Origin: SNAP01 sp049671745
GTDB lineage: Bacteria; Bacteroidota; Bacteroidia; Bacteroidales; Marinifilaceae
Assembly (NCBI GenBank): GCA_049671745.1
Contig: JBATVL010000062.1
Coordinates: 1 to 15,334, forward strand
DNA: 15,334 nt
Direction of reading: 5' to 3'
The notes under the pieces are model-generated. The model saw only the letters and a program-made list of their open reading frames with translations. It was not told the DNA's origin and made no database searches. The position numbers and the translations under genes are program-made. This document shows positions 1 through 6,555 of this stretch, one piece after another. Position 1 is the first letter of the stretch. Every line of letters starts with the position of its first letter.

Positions 1-428
1 CGGTTAATCTCTTCCTGATTTTTTTTTTCAAGCCAAGATTGTAGTATTATAGTAGCACTAATAGAATCAACAAGTTCTTTATTTTGTCTTGCTTTCTTCT
101 TTAATCCTGCATCTATCATTGTTTGGAATGCAATCTTAGATGTGAACCTCTCGTCCATCATCTCAATGTTCATTTCTGGAAATAAGACTTTTAATTTCGC
201 CATAAAAGGCTTAATATACACCATGCATTCCGAATCAGTATTATTCATCTGTTTAGGATGTCCAACAACTATAGTTTCTACATGTTCTTCGTCTACGTAC
301 TTTTTTAAGTACTTAAGAATAGTGTGAGCAGGAACAGTGCCTAGTCCATTTGCAATAATTTGATATGGATCAGTTACCGCAAGCCCTACTTTCTTTCTCC
401 CATAATCAATAGCTAAAATTCTTGCCAC
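1..428 (-). CDS. ruvX: RuvX/YqgF-family putative pre-16S rRNA nuclease (3' end cut by window)
   Basis: RNase H-fold nuclease of the YqgF/RuvX family, which is linked to 16S rRNA 5'-end maturation and was earlier proposed as a Holliday-junction resolvase. The translation opens with the family's first motif (ARILAIDYGRKKVGLAVTD), followed by a VVGHPKQMNN strand, the DERFTS motif and a late KELVDSISA segment that supplies the last acidic residue. About 142 codons are visible and typical members have about 140, so only the last few residues are missing. The start is a GTG at 428: there is no in-frame ATG, an in-frame TAA lies seven codons upstream, and AAAGGAG sits at good Shine-Dalgarno distance. 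It begins one base after the stop of the septum gene, so the two are surely co-transcribed and probably translationally coupled. Confidence 0.93.
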   Translation of the reverse strand, partial: MARILAIDYGRKKVGLAVTDPYQIIANGLGTVPAHTILKYLKKYVDEEHVETIVVGHPKQMNNTDSECMVYIKPFMAKLKVLFPEMNIEMMDERFTSKIAFQTMIDAGLKKKARQNKELVDSISATIILQSWLEKKNQEEIN

Positions 429-429
429 T

Positions 430-741
430 TTATTCTCCTTTCGTCGTTATAATATAAATGTCTTCATTCTTTTTCTTCATGAGATATTGCTCTCTAGCAA
501 ATTTCTCAAGATTCTTTTTGTTCGTTTTTAATTCTTTTATCTTCTGTCTATCTTCTTCAATCTTTTTTGTATAATGTTCTTTCTGTTTTTCAAGATTAGA
601 GATTTCATTCTTCACTTTATAGAGATTAAGAAAACTTTTGCTATCAAAGAAACCTATCCAAACAGTAAAAATAAGCACTATAAGCAAATACCTGTTGAAC
701 TTTATAGTCGACAAGATTTTTATAATAGATTCTTTTAGCAT
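430..741 (-). CDS. DivIC/FtsB-like septum formation initiator protein
   Basis: A 103-residue bitopic membrane protein. It has a short cytoplasmic N-terminus, one membrane span at about residues 17-34 (YLLIVLIFTVWIGFFD), then a charged heptad-type coiled coil at about 40-85 rich in K/E and ending in a conserved-looking FAREQYLMKKKNEDIYII segment. This is the usual layout of Bacteroidetes DivIC/FtsB-type proteins, in which 'AREQY..K..geevyvi' follows the coiled coil. The family helps assemble the divisome through the FtsL/FtsQ-type complex at the septum. It is the first gene of an operon with ruvX and has a promoter just upstream. Which of the DivIC and FtsB names applies cannot be settled from sequence alone. 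Confidence 0.87.
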   Translation of the reverse strand: MLKESIIKILSTIKFNRYLLIVLIFTVWIGFFDSKSFLNLYKVKNEISNLEKQKEHYTKKIEEDRQKIKELKTNKKNLEKFAREQYLMKKKNEDIYIITTKGE

Positions 742-761
742 GATTTAGTTTTTTGATATTA

Positions 762-793
762 CAAATGTAAGAAGATAATTAAGATAAAACAAT
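762..793 (-). promoter_or_regulatory. Bacteroidetes-type promoter of the septum gene-ruvX operon
   Basis: Read on the minus strand, TACATTTG (769-762) is a perfect match to the TAnnTTTG -7 element. ATTG (793-790) lies 20 bases upstream as a 3-of-4 match to the -33 TTTG. The implied transcription start is only 10-15 bases from the ATG at 741. An inverted repeat, TGATACA (793-799) and TGTATCA (811-817), overlaps the -33 region and could be an operator. Confidence 0.6.
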
Positions 794-832
794 GATACAA
801 AAATTATTGATGTATCAAAAATGATAATACAT

Positions 833-862
833 AAAAAAGGAGTTTCCTGCTATGGAAACTCC
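833..862 (-). terminator. Rho-independent terminator of pruA
   Basis: A perfect 9-bp stem, GGAGTTTCC (839-847) and GGAAACTCC (854-862), has a 6-base loop. On the minus strand six T follow (plus-strand A at 833-838). It lies 22 bases past the pruA stop codon. Confidence 0.9.
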
Positions 863-883
863 TGATTTATATTATTTTAACAT

Positions 884-2515
884 TTATTCTTCAAGGAAGT
901 TAGGATATAAATAGTCCTTAGCAGGAACAAAGGTTTCTTTTATTGTTCTTGGAGAAACCCATCTTAATAGGTTTATCATAGAACCTGCCTTATCGTTAGT
1001 TCCAGAAGCTCTAGCTCCTCCAAATGGTTGTTGTCCAACTACAGCGCCTGTTGGTTTATCATTAATATAGAAGTTTCCAGCTGTGTTTCTTAAGCGTTTG
1101 CACATGTGGTCTATAGTTGCTCTATCATTAGAGAATATAGCACCTGTAAGAGCATAAGTAGAGTCTCTATCAAGAATATCCATAGTCTCCTCTACTTTAT
1201 CTTCGTCATATACGTAGATAGTCATTACAGGACCGAACAACTCTTCAGTCATAGTCACATAATCAGGCTTTAAAGCTTGAATAATAGTTGGATGAATGAA
1301 ATATCCTTTTGTCTTGTCGTAAGTACCACCACAAACAATCTCCGCATCATTAGACGATTTAGCATCATCTATAGCAGCAGCAAGTTTATCGAAAGAAGTC
1401 TCATCAATAACAGCATTTACGAAGTTTCTGAAATCCTCAGCAGGACCCACTCTCATGTTATTAACATCTTCGCAAACATATTTTTTAACATCTTCCCAGA
1501 TATTACAAGGAATATAAGCTCTAGAAGCGGCAGAACATTTTTGTCCTTGATACTCGAAAGAACCTCTTACTATAGCCGTTGCTACTTCTTTAGCACAAGA
1601 TGTAGGATGAGCGAAGATATAATCTTTACCTCCTGTTTCTCCAACAATTCGTGGATACGATTTATATTTAGGAAGATTATTTACAATATTTGTCCATATG
1701 CTGTTAAACACTCCTGTAGAACCAGTAAAATGAATTCCTGCAAAGTTCTCATCTTTAAAGATAACATCAGAAGCAACAGGTCCTGAAACGTAAACAAGAT
1801 TGATAACTCCATCCGGAAGACCAGCTTTTTTATACACTTCCATCAACACCTGAGCTGAATAGACAGCGGTTTTAGAAGGTTTCCAAACGCAAACATTTCC
1901 CATAAGAGCAGGAGCTCCAGGAAGATTACCAGCAATAGAAGTAAAGTTAAAAGGAGTAAGTGCAAATACAAATCCTTCTAGTGGACGATGTTCAACTCTA
2001 TTCCATATACCAGCAGACGATTCAGGTTGTTGATTATATATGTCAACCATATATTTAACATTGAATCTTAAAAAGTCGGCATACTCACAAGCAGCATCAA
2101 TCTCAGCTTGAAAAGCATTCTTTGATTGCCCAAGCATAGTAGCGGCATTAATTCTTTGGCGATAAGGTCCAGCAATTAAATCAGCAGCTTTTAAGAATAT
2201 AGAAGCTCTATGCTCCCATGAGATAGCTTCCCATCCCTCTTTAGCTGCCATAGCTGCATCTATAGCCATTTGTACATGTTTAGCCTCTCCTTGATGATAA
2301 TATCCAAGAGTGTGAGCTAAATCGTGTGGTGGTTTAATAGCAATTTTGTTTCCTGTTCTTACTTCCTCGCTGCCTATATACATAGGTATATCAATTTCTT
2401 TCGAACGCATTTCTTGAAGTGTAGCTTTTAATTCTTTTCTCTCTTCACTTCCAGGTGCATAAGATTTTACAGGTTCATTTTTTGCTAGGGGTACATTAAA
2501 AAATCCTTTTCCCAT
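884..2515 (-). CDS. pruA: L-glutamate gamma-semialdehyde (1-pyrroline-5-carboxylate) dehydrogenase
   Basis: Aldehyde dehydrogenase-superfamily enzyme that oxidises glutamate semialdehyde, in equilibrium with pyrroline-5-carboxylate, to glutamate with NAD+. This is the second step of proline breakdown. The 543-residue length is that of the stand-alone eukaryotic/Bacteroidetes-type P5C dehydrogenase; the PutA fusion type is far longer. Visible motifs are TPFNFTSIAGNLPGAPALMGN (about 187-207), the NAD-site FTGSTGVF (263-270), the general-base Glu in VGETGGKDYI (E293) and the nucleophile Cys in YQGQKCSAASR (C327). The C-terminal PFGGARASGTNDKAG is the usual ALDH end. The gene is monocistronic, facing away from the ABC-F gene, and ends at a strong terminator. 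No proline dehydrogenase gene is in the window. Confidence 0.96.
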   Translation of the reverse strand: MGKGFFNVPLAKNEPVKSYAPGSEERKELKATLQEMRSKEIDIPMYIGSEEVRTGNKIAIKPPHDLAHTLGYYHQGEAKHVQMAIDAAMAAKEGWEAISWEHRASIFLKAADLIAGPYRQRINAATMLGQSKNAFQAEIDAACEYADFLRFNVKYMVDIYNQQPESSAGIWNRVEHRPLEGFVFALTPFNFTSIAGNLPGAPALMGNVCVWKPSKTAVYSAQVLMEVYKKAGLPDGVINLVYVSGPVASDVIFKDENFAGIHFTGSTGVFNSIWTNIVNNLPKYKSYPRIVGETGGKDYIFAHPTSCAKEVATAIVRGSFEYQGQKCSAASRAYIPCNIWEDVKKYVCEDVNNMRVGPAEDFRNFVNAVIDETSFDKLAAAIDDAKSSNDAEIVCGGTYDKTKGYFIHPTIIQALKPDYVTMTEELFGPVMTIYVYDEDKVEETMDILDRDSTYALTGAIFSNDRATIDHMCKRLRNTAGNFYINDKPTGAVVGQQPFGGARASGTNDKAGSMINLLRWVSPRTIKETFVPAKDYLYPNFLEE

Positions 2516-2597
2516 AATAATAGGTATTTAATTGGTTAGGTAATACGATTGCTCTCACAATACATGAGTAATTTCTTTAAATTTATCACTCTCTCTA

Positions 2598-2605
2598 CAA
2601 AAATA
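2598..2605 (-). promoter_or_regulatory. Possible -7 element for pruA
   Basis: TATTTTTG on the minus strand matches TAnnTTTG, about 83 bases upstream of the pruA ATG at 2515. No convincing -33 TTTG lies 19-21 bases further upstream, so this is only a candidate. Confidence 0.35.
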
Positions 2606-2686
2606 AAAATTTTTATGAACTTAACTAATGATATTTGTTTTGTTTTTCGCCCAAATAGAAGAAAATGCCTCTATGCTAGAACATTA

Positions 2687-2718
2687 TTTCATAGCAATTA
2701 ATAAATAATGTATATTTG
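2687..2718 (+). promoter_or_regulatory. Bacteroidetes-type promoter of the ABC-F-rlmB operon
   Basis: TATATTTG (2711-2718) is a perfect TAnnTTTG -7 element. TTTC (2687-2690), 20 bases upstream, matches 3 of 4 bases of the -33 TTTG. Transcription would begin near 2723, leaving a leader of about 15 bases before the ATG at 2737. This supports that ATG over the upstream TTG at 2716, which lies inside the -7 element. Confidence 0.7.
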
Positions 2719-2736
2719 CACAAAATTAAATATTAT

Positions 2737-4674
2737 ATGATATCAGTTAATCAGTTAAGCGTTTTATTTGGTGACTTCATTCTTTTCGATAAAGTCACTT
2801 TTTTAGTTAATGAGAGAGATCGAATTGGACTGGCCGGCAAGAATGGTGCAGGTAAGTCAACTCTTCTTAAAATCTTTGCTAAATTACAAGAACCAACTAG
2901 CGGAGGAATCTCTTATCCATCAGACATAACTATAGGTTATTTGCCTCAGCATATGTTGTATAGCGATGGAAAGACAGTGATGGAGGATGCTCTTACTGCC
3001 TTTGATGAGGTACTTTTTATTGAGAAAGAAATAGAGAGAATAAATATAGAAATTAGCGAAAGAGAAGATTACGAATCAAAAGAATATATAGCTCTTATAA
3101 GTAAACTTACTGACTTAAGTGACCGTTTCCACATGCTTGGTGGTGACAATATTGAGGGTGAAACAGAGAAGACACTAATGGGACTTGGATTCCAGCGTGA
3201 GGACTTTACTCGTGATACTTCTGAATTTTCAGGAGGATGGCGTATGCGTATAGAGCTTGCTAAAATCTTGCTTAAACGTCCAAATATATTCCTTCTCGAT
3301 GAGCCTACCAATCACCTTGATATAGAGTCTATTCAGTGGTTAGAGGATTTCTTGAAGACTTATCCAGGAGCCGTACTTTTAGTATCTCACGATAGAGCAT
3401 TCTTAGATAATGTGACTAACCGAACAGTAGAAATTTCTTTAGGGAAGATTTATGATTATAAAGTTCCTTATACAAAATATATAGAACTACGTAAAGAAAG
3501 ACGTGAGCAACAGAAGAAGGCTTTCGAGAATCAGCAGAAATCTATAAAAGATACTGAGGATTTTATATCACGATTCCGTTACAAAGCAACAAAATCGGTA
3601 CAGGTGCAGTCTAGAATTAAACAACTAGATAAACTTGAGCGTATAGCAATAGACGATGAGGATACGCGTAAGATGAATATTCATTTCGCGCCTGCTAAAC
3701 GTTCTGGAGATATAGTTGCCCACGGATCAGAGCTTACTAAACGTTATGACGAACATGTGGTTCTTGAAAACATTAATTTCGAGATTCATAGAGGTGATAA
3801 ACTGGCATTTATTGGCAAGAATGGTGAGGGTAAATCTACTCTTGTTAAAATGATAATGGGTACTCTTGCTTACGAGGGAGAGTGCGAAGTAGGGCATAAT
3901 GTGAATATAGGTTATTTTGCTCAGAATCAGGCGCAGATGCTTGACGATGAGAAGACCGTTTTTGAGGTTGTAGACGAGATTGCTGTTGGTGATATTCGTA
4001 TGAAGCTTAAGAGTATTCTTGCTGCATTTATGTTCTCTGGCGAAGAACTAGAAAAGAAAGTGAAAGTGCTTTCAGGGGGAGAACGTTCTCGTTTAGCTAT
4101 GGTGCGTTTGATGCTTGAACCATATAATGTTTTAATACTAGATGAGCCAACAAATCACTTGGATATACGTTCAAAAGAGATTCTTCAACAAGCCTTAAAG
4201 AATTTTGATGGAACAGTAATTGTTGTATCTCACGATAGAGCCTTTCTTGATGGATTGGTGAACAAGATGTATGAGTTTGGTAACCGTCAAGTAAAAGAAC
4301 ATATAGGGGGCATATATGACTTTCTTGCGAAAAAAAGATTATCTTCGCTTAAAGATTTAGAAATCAAGAAGAAAGAAGCTAAAATAGGTAAAGAAACCGA
4401 TGTTTCTGCAAATAAATTGAATTACGAAGAAAGAAAAGAAGTTGGTAGACGAATTTCTAAACTTAAATCGAGCGTTAAAAAAGCAGAAGATAATATCGCC
4501 AAATGTGAAAAGGGAATTGCTGAGATGGATGAAACTCTTGCAAATTCTACTGGCACAGAAGGACAAGATTTCTTTACTAAATACGATAAATTAAAGAAAG
4601 ATTTGGAGAAGGAAATGGAGAATTGGGAAAATTTTTCGTGCGAGCTTGAAGAACTAATAGAACAAAGAGATTAA
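2737..4674 (+). CDS. ABC-F family ATP-binding cassette protein (ribosome-associated type)
   Basis: A 645-residue soluble protein with two ATP-binding cassettes and no membrane domain, as in ABC-F translation factors (EttA/Uup/YdiF group). Cassette 1 has Walker A GKNGAGKST (about 34-42), signature SGGWR (165-169), Walker B LLDEPTNHLD (186-195) and switch His in VSHDR (about 218). Cassette 2 has Walker A GKNGEGKST (360-368), signature LSGGERS (about 446-451) and LILDEPTNHLD (about 467-477). The charged linker (about 245-310) is where the P-site tRNA-interaction motif lies in this family. The C-terminal ~85 residues are a Lys/Glu-rich coiled coil resembling Uup-type C-termini. ABC-F proteins generally act on ribosomes; some relieve stalling and others give antibiotic resistance. 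The MISVNQL start is family-typical. rlmB follows after 10 bases. Confidence 0.93.
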   Translation: MISVNQLSVLFGDFILFDKVTFLVNERDRIGLAGKNGAGKSTLLKIFAKLQEPTSGGISYPSDITIGYLPQHMLYSDGKTVMEDALTAFDEVLFIEKEIERINIEISEREDYESKEYIALISKLTDLSDRFHMLGGDNIEGETEKTLMGLGFQREDFTRDTSEFSGGWRMRIELAKILLKRPNIFLLDEPTNHLDIESIQWLEDFLKTYPGAVLLVSHDRAFLDNVTNRTVEISLGKIYDYKVPYTKYIELRKERREQQKKAFENQQKSIKDTEDFISRFRYKATKSVQVQSRIKQLDKLERIAIDDEDTRKMNIHFAPAKRSGDIVAHGSELTKRYDEHVVLENINFEIHRGDKLAFIGKNGEGKSTLVKMIMGTLAYEGECEVGHNVNIGYFAQNQAQMLDDEKTVFEVVDEIAVGDIRMKLKSILAAFMFSGEELEKKVKVLSGGERSRLAMVRLMLEPYNVLILDEPTNHLDIRSKEILQQALKNFDGTVIVVSHDRAFLDGLVNKMYEFGNRQVKEHIGGIYDFLAKKRLSSLKDLEIKKKEAKIGKETDVSANKLNYEERKEVGRRISKLKSSVKKAEDNIAKCEKGIAEMDETLANSTGTEGQDFFTKYDKLKKDLEKEMENWENFSCELEELIEQRD

Positions 4675-4684
4675 ATTATAGAAG

Positions 4685-5428
4685 ATGGCAAAGATTAAAC
4701 AAGAAATGATTTACGGCATTCGTGCTGTTATTGAGGCGATAAATAAAGAAGAAGAAGTTGATAAAGTACTTATCCGTACAGGATTAGGTGGTGAGCTTTT
4801 TAAAGAGTTATTCAGATTAGTTAGAGATAAGGATATTGCTTTTCAATATGTACCAGACGAGAAATTAAAGGCTCTTGATACAAGAAATAACCAGGGTGTT
4901 ATTGCTTTTATATCTCCTGTTGAGTACCAAGATTTAACTGAGGTTGTTGACCTTAAGTTAGCTGAAGGTAAGAAACCAGTTATTCTTTTCTTAGATGGTG
5001 TAACAGATGTACGTAACTTTGGTGCTATCGCTCGTTCTGCTGAATGTGCTGGTGTTGATGCCATTGTTATTCCTCATAAATTCTCTGCAAAAATTTGTCC
5101 TGATGCTATTAAGACATCTGCTGGAGCGCTTTATAACATACCTGTTTGTAAGGTTGTAAATATGCGTAAAGAGGTTAAAACTCTTAAATTTAAAGGATTT
5201 ACTGTTTTTGCTGCAACTGAGAAAGCTGAGCAAAAATATACTGATGCTGATTTTACTGAACCTACTGTTATTATTATGGGTAGTGAGGATAAAGGTATCA
5301 AAGAAGACCTTTTAGAGCAAGCTAATAACCATGTTAAAATTCCTATATTAGGTGAGATTGAATCTCTTAACGTAGCTGTAGCTGCTTCTCTTATGGTTTA
5401 CGAAATAGTTCGCCAGAGAGCTTTATAA
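4685..5428 (+). CDS. rlmB: 23S rRNA 2'-O-ribose methyltransferase, RlmB/TrmH (SPOUT) family
   Basis: SpoU-family AdoMet-dependent methyltransferase with a deep-trefoil knot. It probably makes Gm in 23S rRNA (G2251 in E. coli numbering). At 247 residues it has the full family length. An N-terminal substrate-binding domain (about 1-80, starting IYGIRAVIEAI and containing NNQGVIAF) precedes the catalytic SPOUT domain. The three signature motifs are visible: DGVTDVRNFGAIARSAECAG (motif 1, with the N and R expected in the active site), IIMGSEDKGI (motif 2) and IPILGEIESLNVAVAASLM (motif 3, the AdoMet-binding knot). It is the second gene of an operon with the ABC-F gene, a pairing that makes sense for two ribosome-directed proteins. 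The terminator starts 24 bases after the stop. TrmH-like tRNA specificity cannot be excluded. Confidence 0.93.
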   Translation: MAKIKQEMIYGIRAVIEAINKEEEVDKVLIRTGLGGELFKELFRLVRDKDIAFQYVPDEKLKALDTRNNQGVIAFISPVEYQDLTEVVDLKLAEGKKPVILFLDGVTDVRNFGAIARSAECAGVDAIVIPHKFSAKICPDAIKTSAGALYNIPVCKVVNMRKEVKTLKFKGFTVFAATEKAEQKYTDADFTEPTVIIMGSEDKGIKEDLLEQANNHVKIPILGEIESLNVAVAASLMVYEIVRQRAL

Positions 5429-5451
5429 GAGTTTATACTTTTAAGATATTT

Positions 5452-5491
5452 CGGGCATTTGCAATCATAGATTGTGGATGCCCGTTTTTTT
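5452..5491 (+). terminator. Rho-independent terminator of the ABC-F-rlmB operon
   Basis: The outer stem is CGGGCAT (5452-5458) with ATGCCCG (5478-5484). An inner CAATC/GATTG pairing extends it, and seven T follow (5485-5491). Confidence 0.92.
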
Positions 5492-5546
5492 GTGCCAATG
5501 TATTTATGAAGAACAATTGAAAAACTTTCAAAGACCTAGTAAACTA

Positions 5547-5735
5547 CCAATTAAAAGCCAAGTATCAGCCAAGGTTTATACTTAAACTCTGATCTTCCTG
5601 TGTTCTTTCTGTGTTCTTCCTGTGATCTTTCTCTGATTTATATCAGAGAACAGTCAGGAAAACATCAGGAAAATAACAGGGGGAAAGTGATATTCCTATA
5701 TGTTAGTTGGCTTGTATTTGCATTTCTCTTGCCCC
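5547..5735. repeat. Diverged repeat module, copy 1
   Basis: This stretch runs collinear with 5811-5998 at a constant offset of 264 bases. Shared landmarks are an AATTAA...CAAGGTT...CTT lead-in, four 11-bp units (starts 5591, 5602, 5613, 5624; consensus about RWTCTTYCTGT), a hairpin centred at 5639.5, and the tail TTTGCATttCTCTTG (5717-5731). Within this copy CAGG recurs at 5655, 5666 and 5677, again exactly 11 bp apart and in the opposite orientation to the CCTG of the first units. The right part (about 5651-5716) is only weakly similar to copy 2. Confidence 0.7.
5629..5650. repeat. Perfect 9-bp hairpin in repeat copy 1
   Basis: TTCTCTGAT (5629-5637) pairs with ATCAGAGAA (5642-5650) around a 4-base loop. 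The flanking CCTG-type and CAGG-type 11-bp units extend it into an imperfect palindrome of about 90 bp (roughly 5591-5681). It lacks a T-run, so it is not an ordinary terminator. Confidence 0.75.
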
Positions 5736-5796
5736 TTTTCATTCTCTCTGGAGTATAATGTGTCCTCTATACTCTTTCTATCAATGGTACAGGTAA

Positions 5797-5844
5797 TAGG
5801 CAGTTGACAGGCAATTAACAGGCAATCAACAGGCAAGGTTCAGG
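5797..5844. repeat. 11-bp tandem units (CAGGCAAnnnA type)
   Basis: TAGG at 5797 and CAGG at 5808, 5819, 5830 and 5841 are spaced exactly 11 bp apart. The middle three units read approximately ACAGGCAATTA, ACAGGCAATCA and ACAGGCAAGGT. They lead directly into the CCTG-type units of repeat copy 2 in inverted orientation. Confidence 0.8.
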
Positions 5845-5998
5845 CTTTACTTCTATTCTTTCTGTAATCTTCCTGTATTCTTCCTGTAATCTTGCTGTAT
5901 TTTTAGATACAGGGAGTATTGAAAAATATAAGAGAATATATTGAGGATATGCCTGTTTGTTGGGTGTTGTTTGCTTTTTGTTTGCATCTCTCTTGGGG
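5811..5998. repeat. Diverged repeat module, copy 2
   Basis: Second copy of the module, displaced 264 bp from copy 1 with no net length change across it. Four 11-bp units start at 5855, 5866, 5877 and 5888 (ATTCTTTCTGT, AATCTTCCTGT, ATTCTTCCTGT, AATCTTGCTGT). A hairpin, CTGTAT (5895-5900) with ATACAG (5907-5912), is centred at 5903.5, exactly 264 bp from the copy 1 hairpin. The tail TTTGCATCTCTCTTG (5981-5995) matches that of copy 1. Confidence 0.7.
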
Positions 5999-6555
5999 GG
6001 TAAGTAGATATTTGGTGGATTTTGTTTTATGATTTGGTTCTTTTAGATTTCTCTATTAGTGTATAAGTAGGTGAAATTGATGTTATTGAGTGTTTTGTAT
6101 GATTTGTTAAATATTAATTCTGTTTCATAATAGTAATGTATTTGTTGTTAATTTTCATTAAAAAACATGTAATTTTTCATTTATTCCTGATTTTATAAGA
6201 ATTTGGAAAGATCATTTAATTCTTAATAATAAATCTGCTGTAACTGATACTACATATTTCAATTTTGAAGAATGAATTAAAATCCGCTTGCTTAGAGAAT
6301 ATATATTTATGATAATATCTTTATACTATTCTGTTTGTTTATATGTTCTTTTATAAATTGTTAATTTATAACTTTTCGAATATCTTATTTTTATATATTA
6401 CAGTTGTGTATTTTTAATTTAAAGGTAAAAAAATAAGTTATGATATTTTTAATGGATATTTTCAACATTTACTAGGCTATTGGTAATAATTTATATTATT
6501 TTGGAGAGTTGTAAATGTTTATTCAAAATTGTCTTATATTTTAATCTATAATATA

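Larger units (their letters stand above)
5492..6555. other. 1.06-kb gene-free interval between rlmB and the accessory operon
   Basis: No credible ORF or RNA gene is seen. The left half (about 5540-6000) is filled by the duplicated 11-bp-repeat module described separately. The right half (about 6000-6555) is very A+T rich with no repeat I can support. No perfect TAnnTTTG was found upstream of the operon. The closest candidates are TACAGTTG (6399-6406) and TTATTTTG (6496-6503), each one mismatch from consensus and lacking a clear -33 partner. Confidence 0.6.

Noticed and set aside
1277..1786. 169-codon plus-strand ORF
   Set aside because: It lies wholly inside pruA on the other strand, and its Ser/Arg/Ile/Asn-rich product has no domain pattern. 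It is a shadow frame.
2716..2736. Upstream TTG start of the ABC-F gene
   Set aside because: It falls inside the -7 element of the promoter, and family members start with MISV as encoded at 2737.
5591..5898. CRISPR-like array
   Set aside because: Units are 11 bp, degenerate and abut without spacers, and no cas gene is present.
6496..6503. -7 promoter element for the three-gene operon (TTATTTTG)
   Set aside because: It has one mismatch to TAnnTTTG and no -33 element at the right spacing. Too weak to list as a feature.
5492..6555. tRNA or other structured RNA gene, or an attachment site at the island boundary
   Set aside because: No cloverleaf, no recognised RNA motif, and no integrase or matching att repeat in the window.
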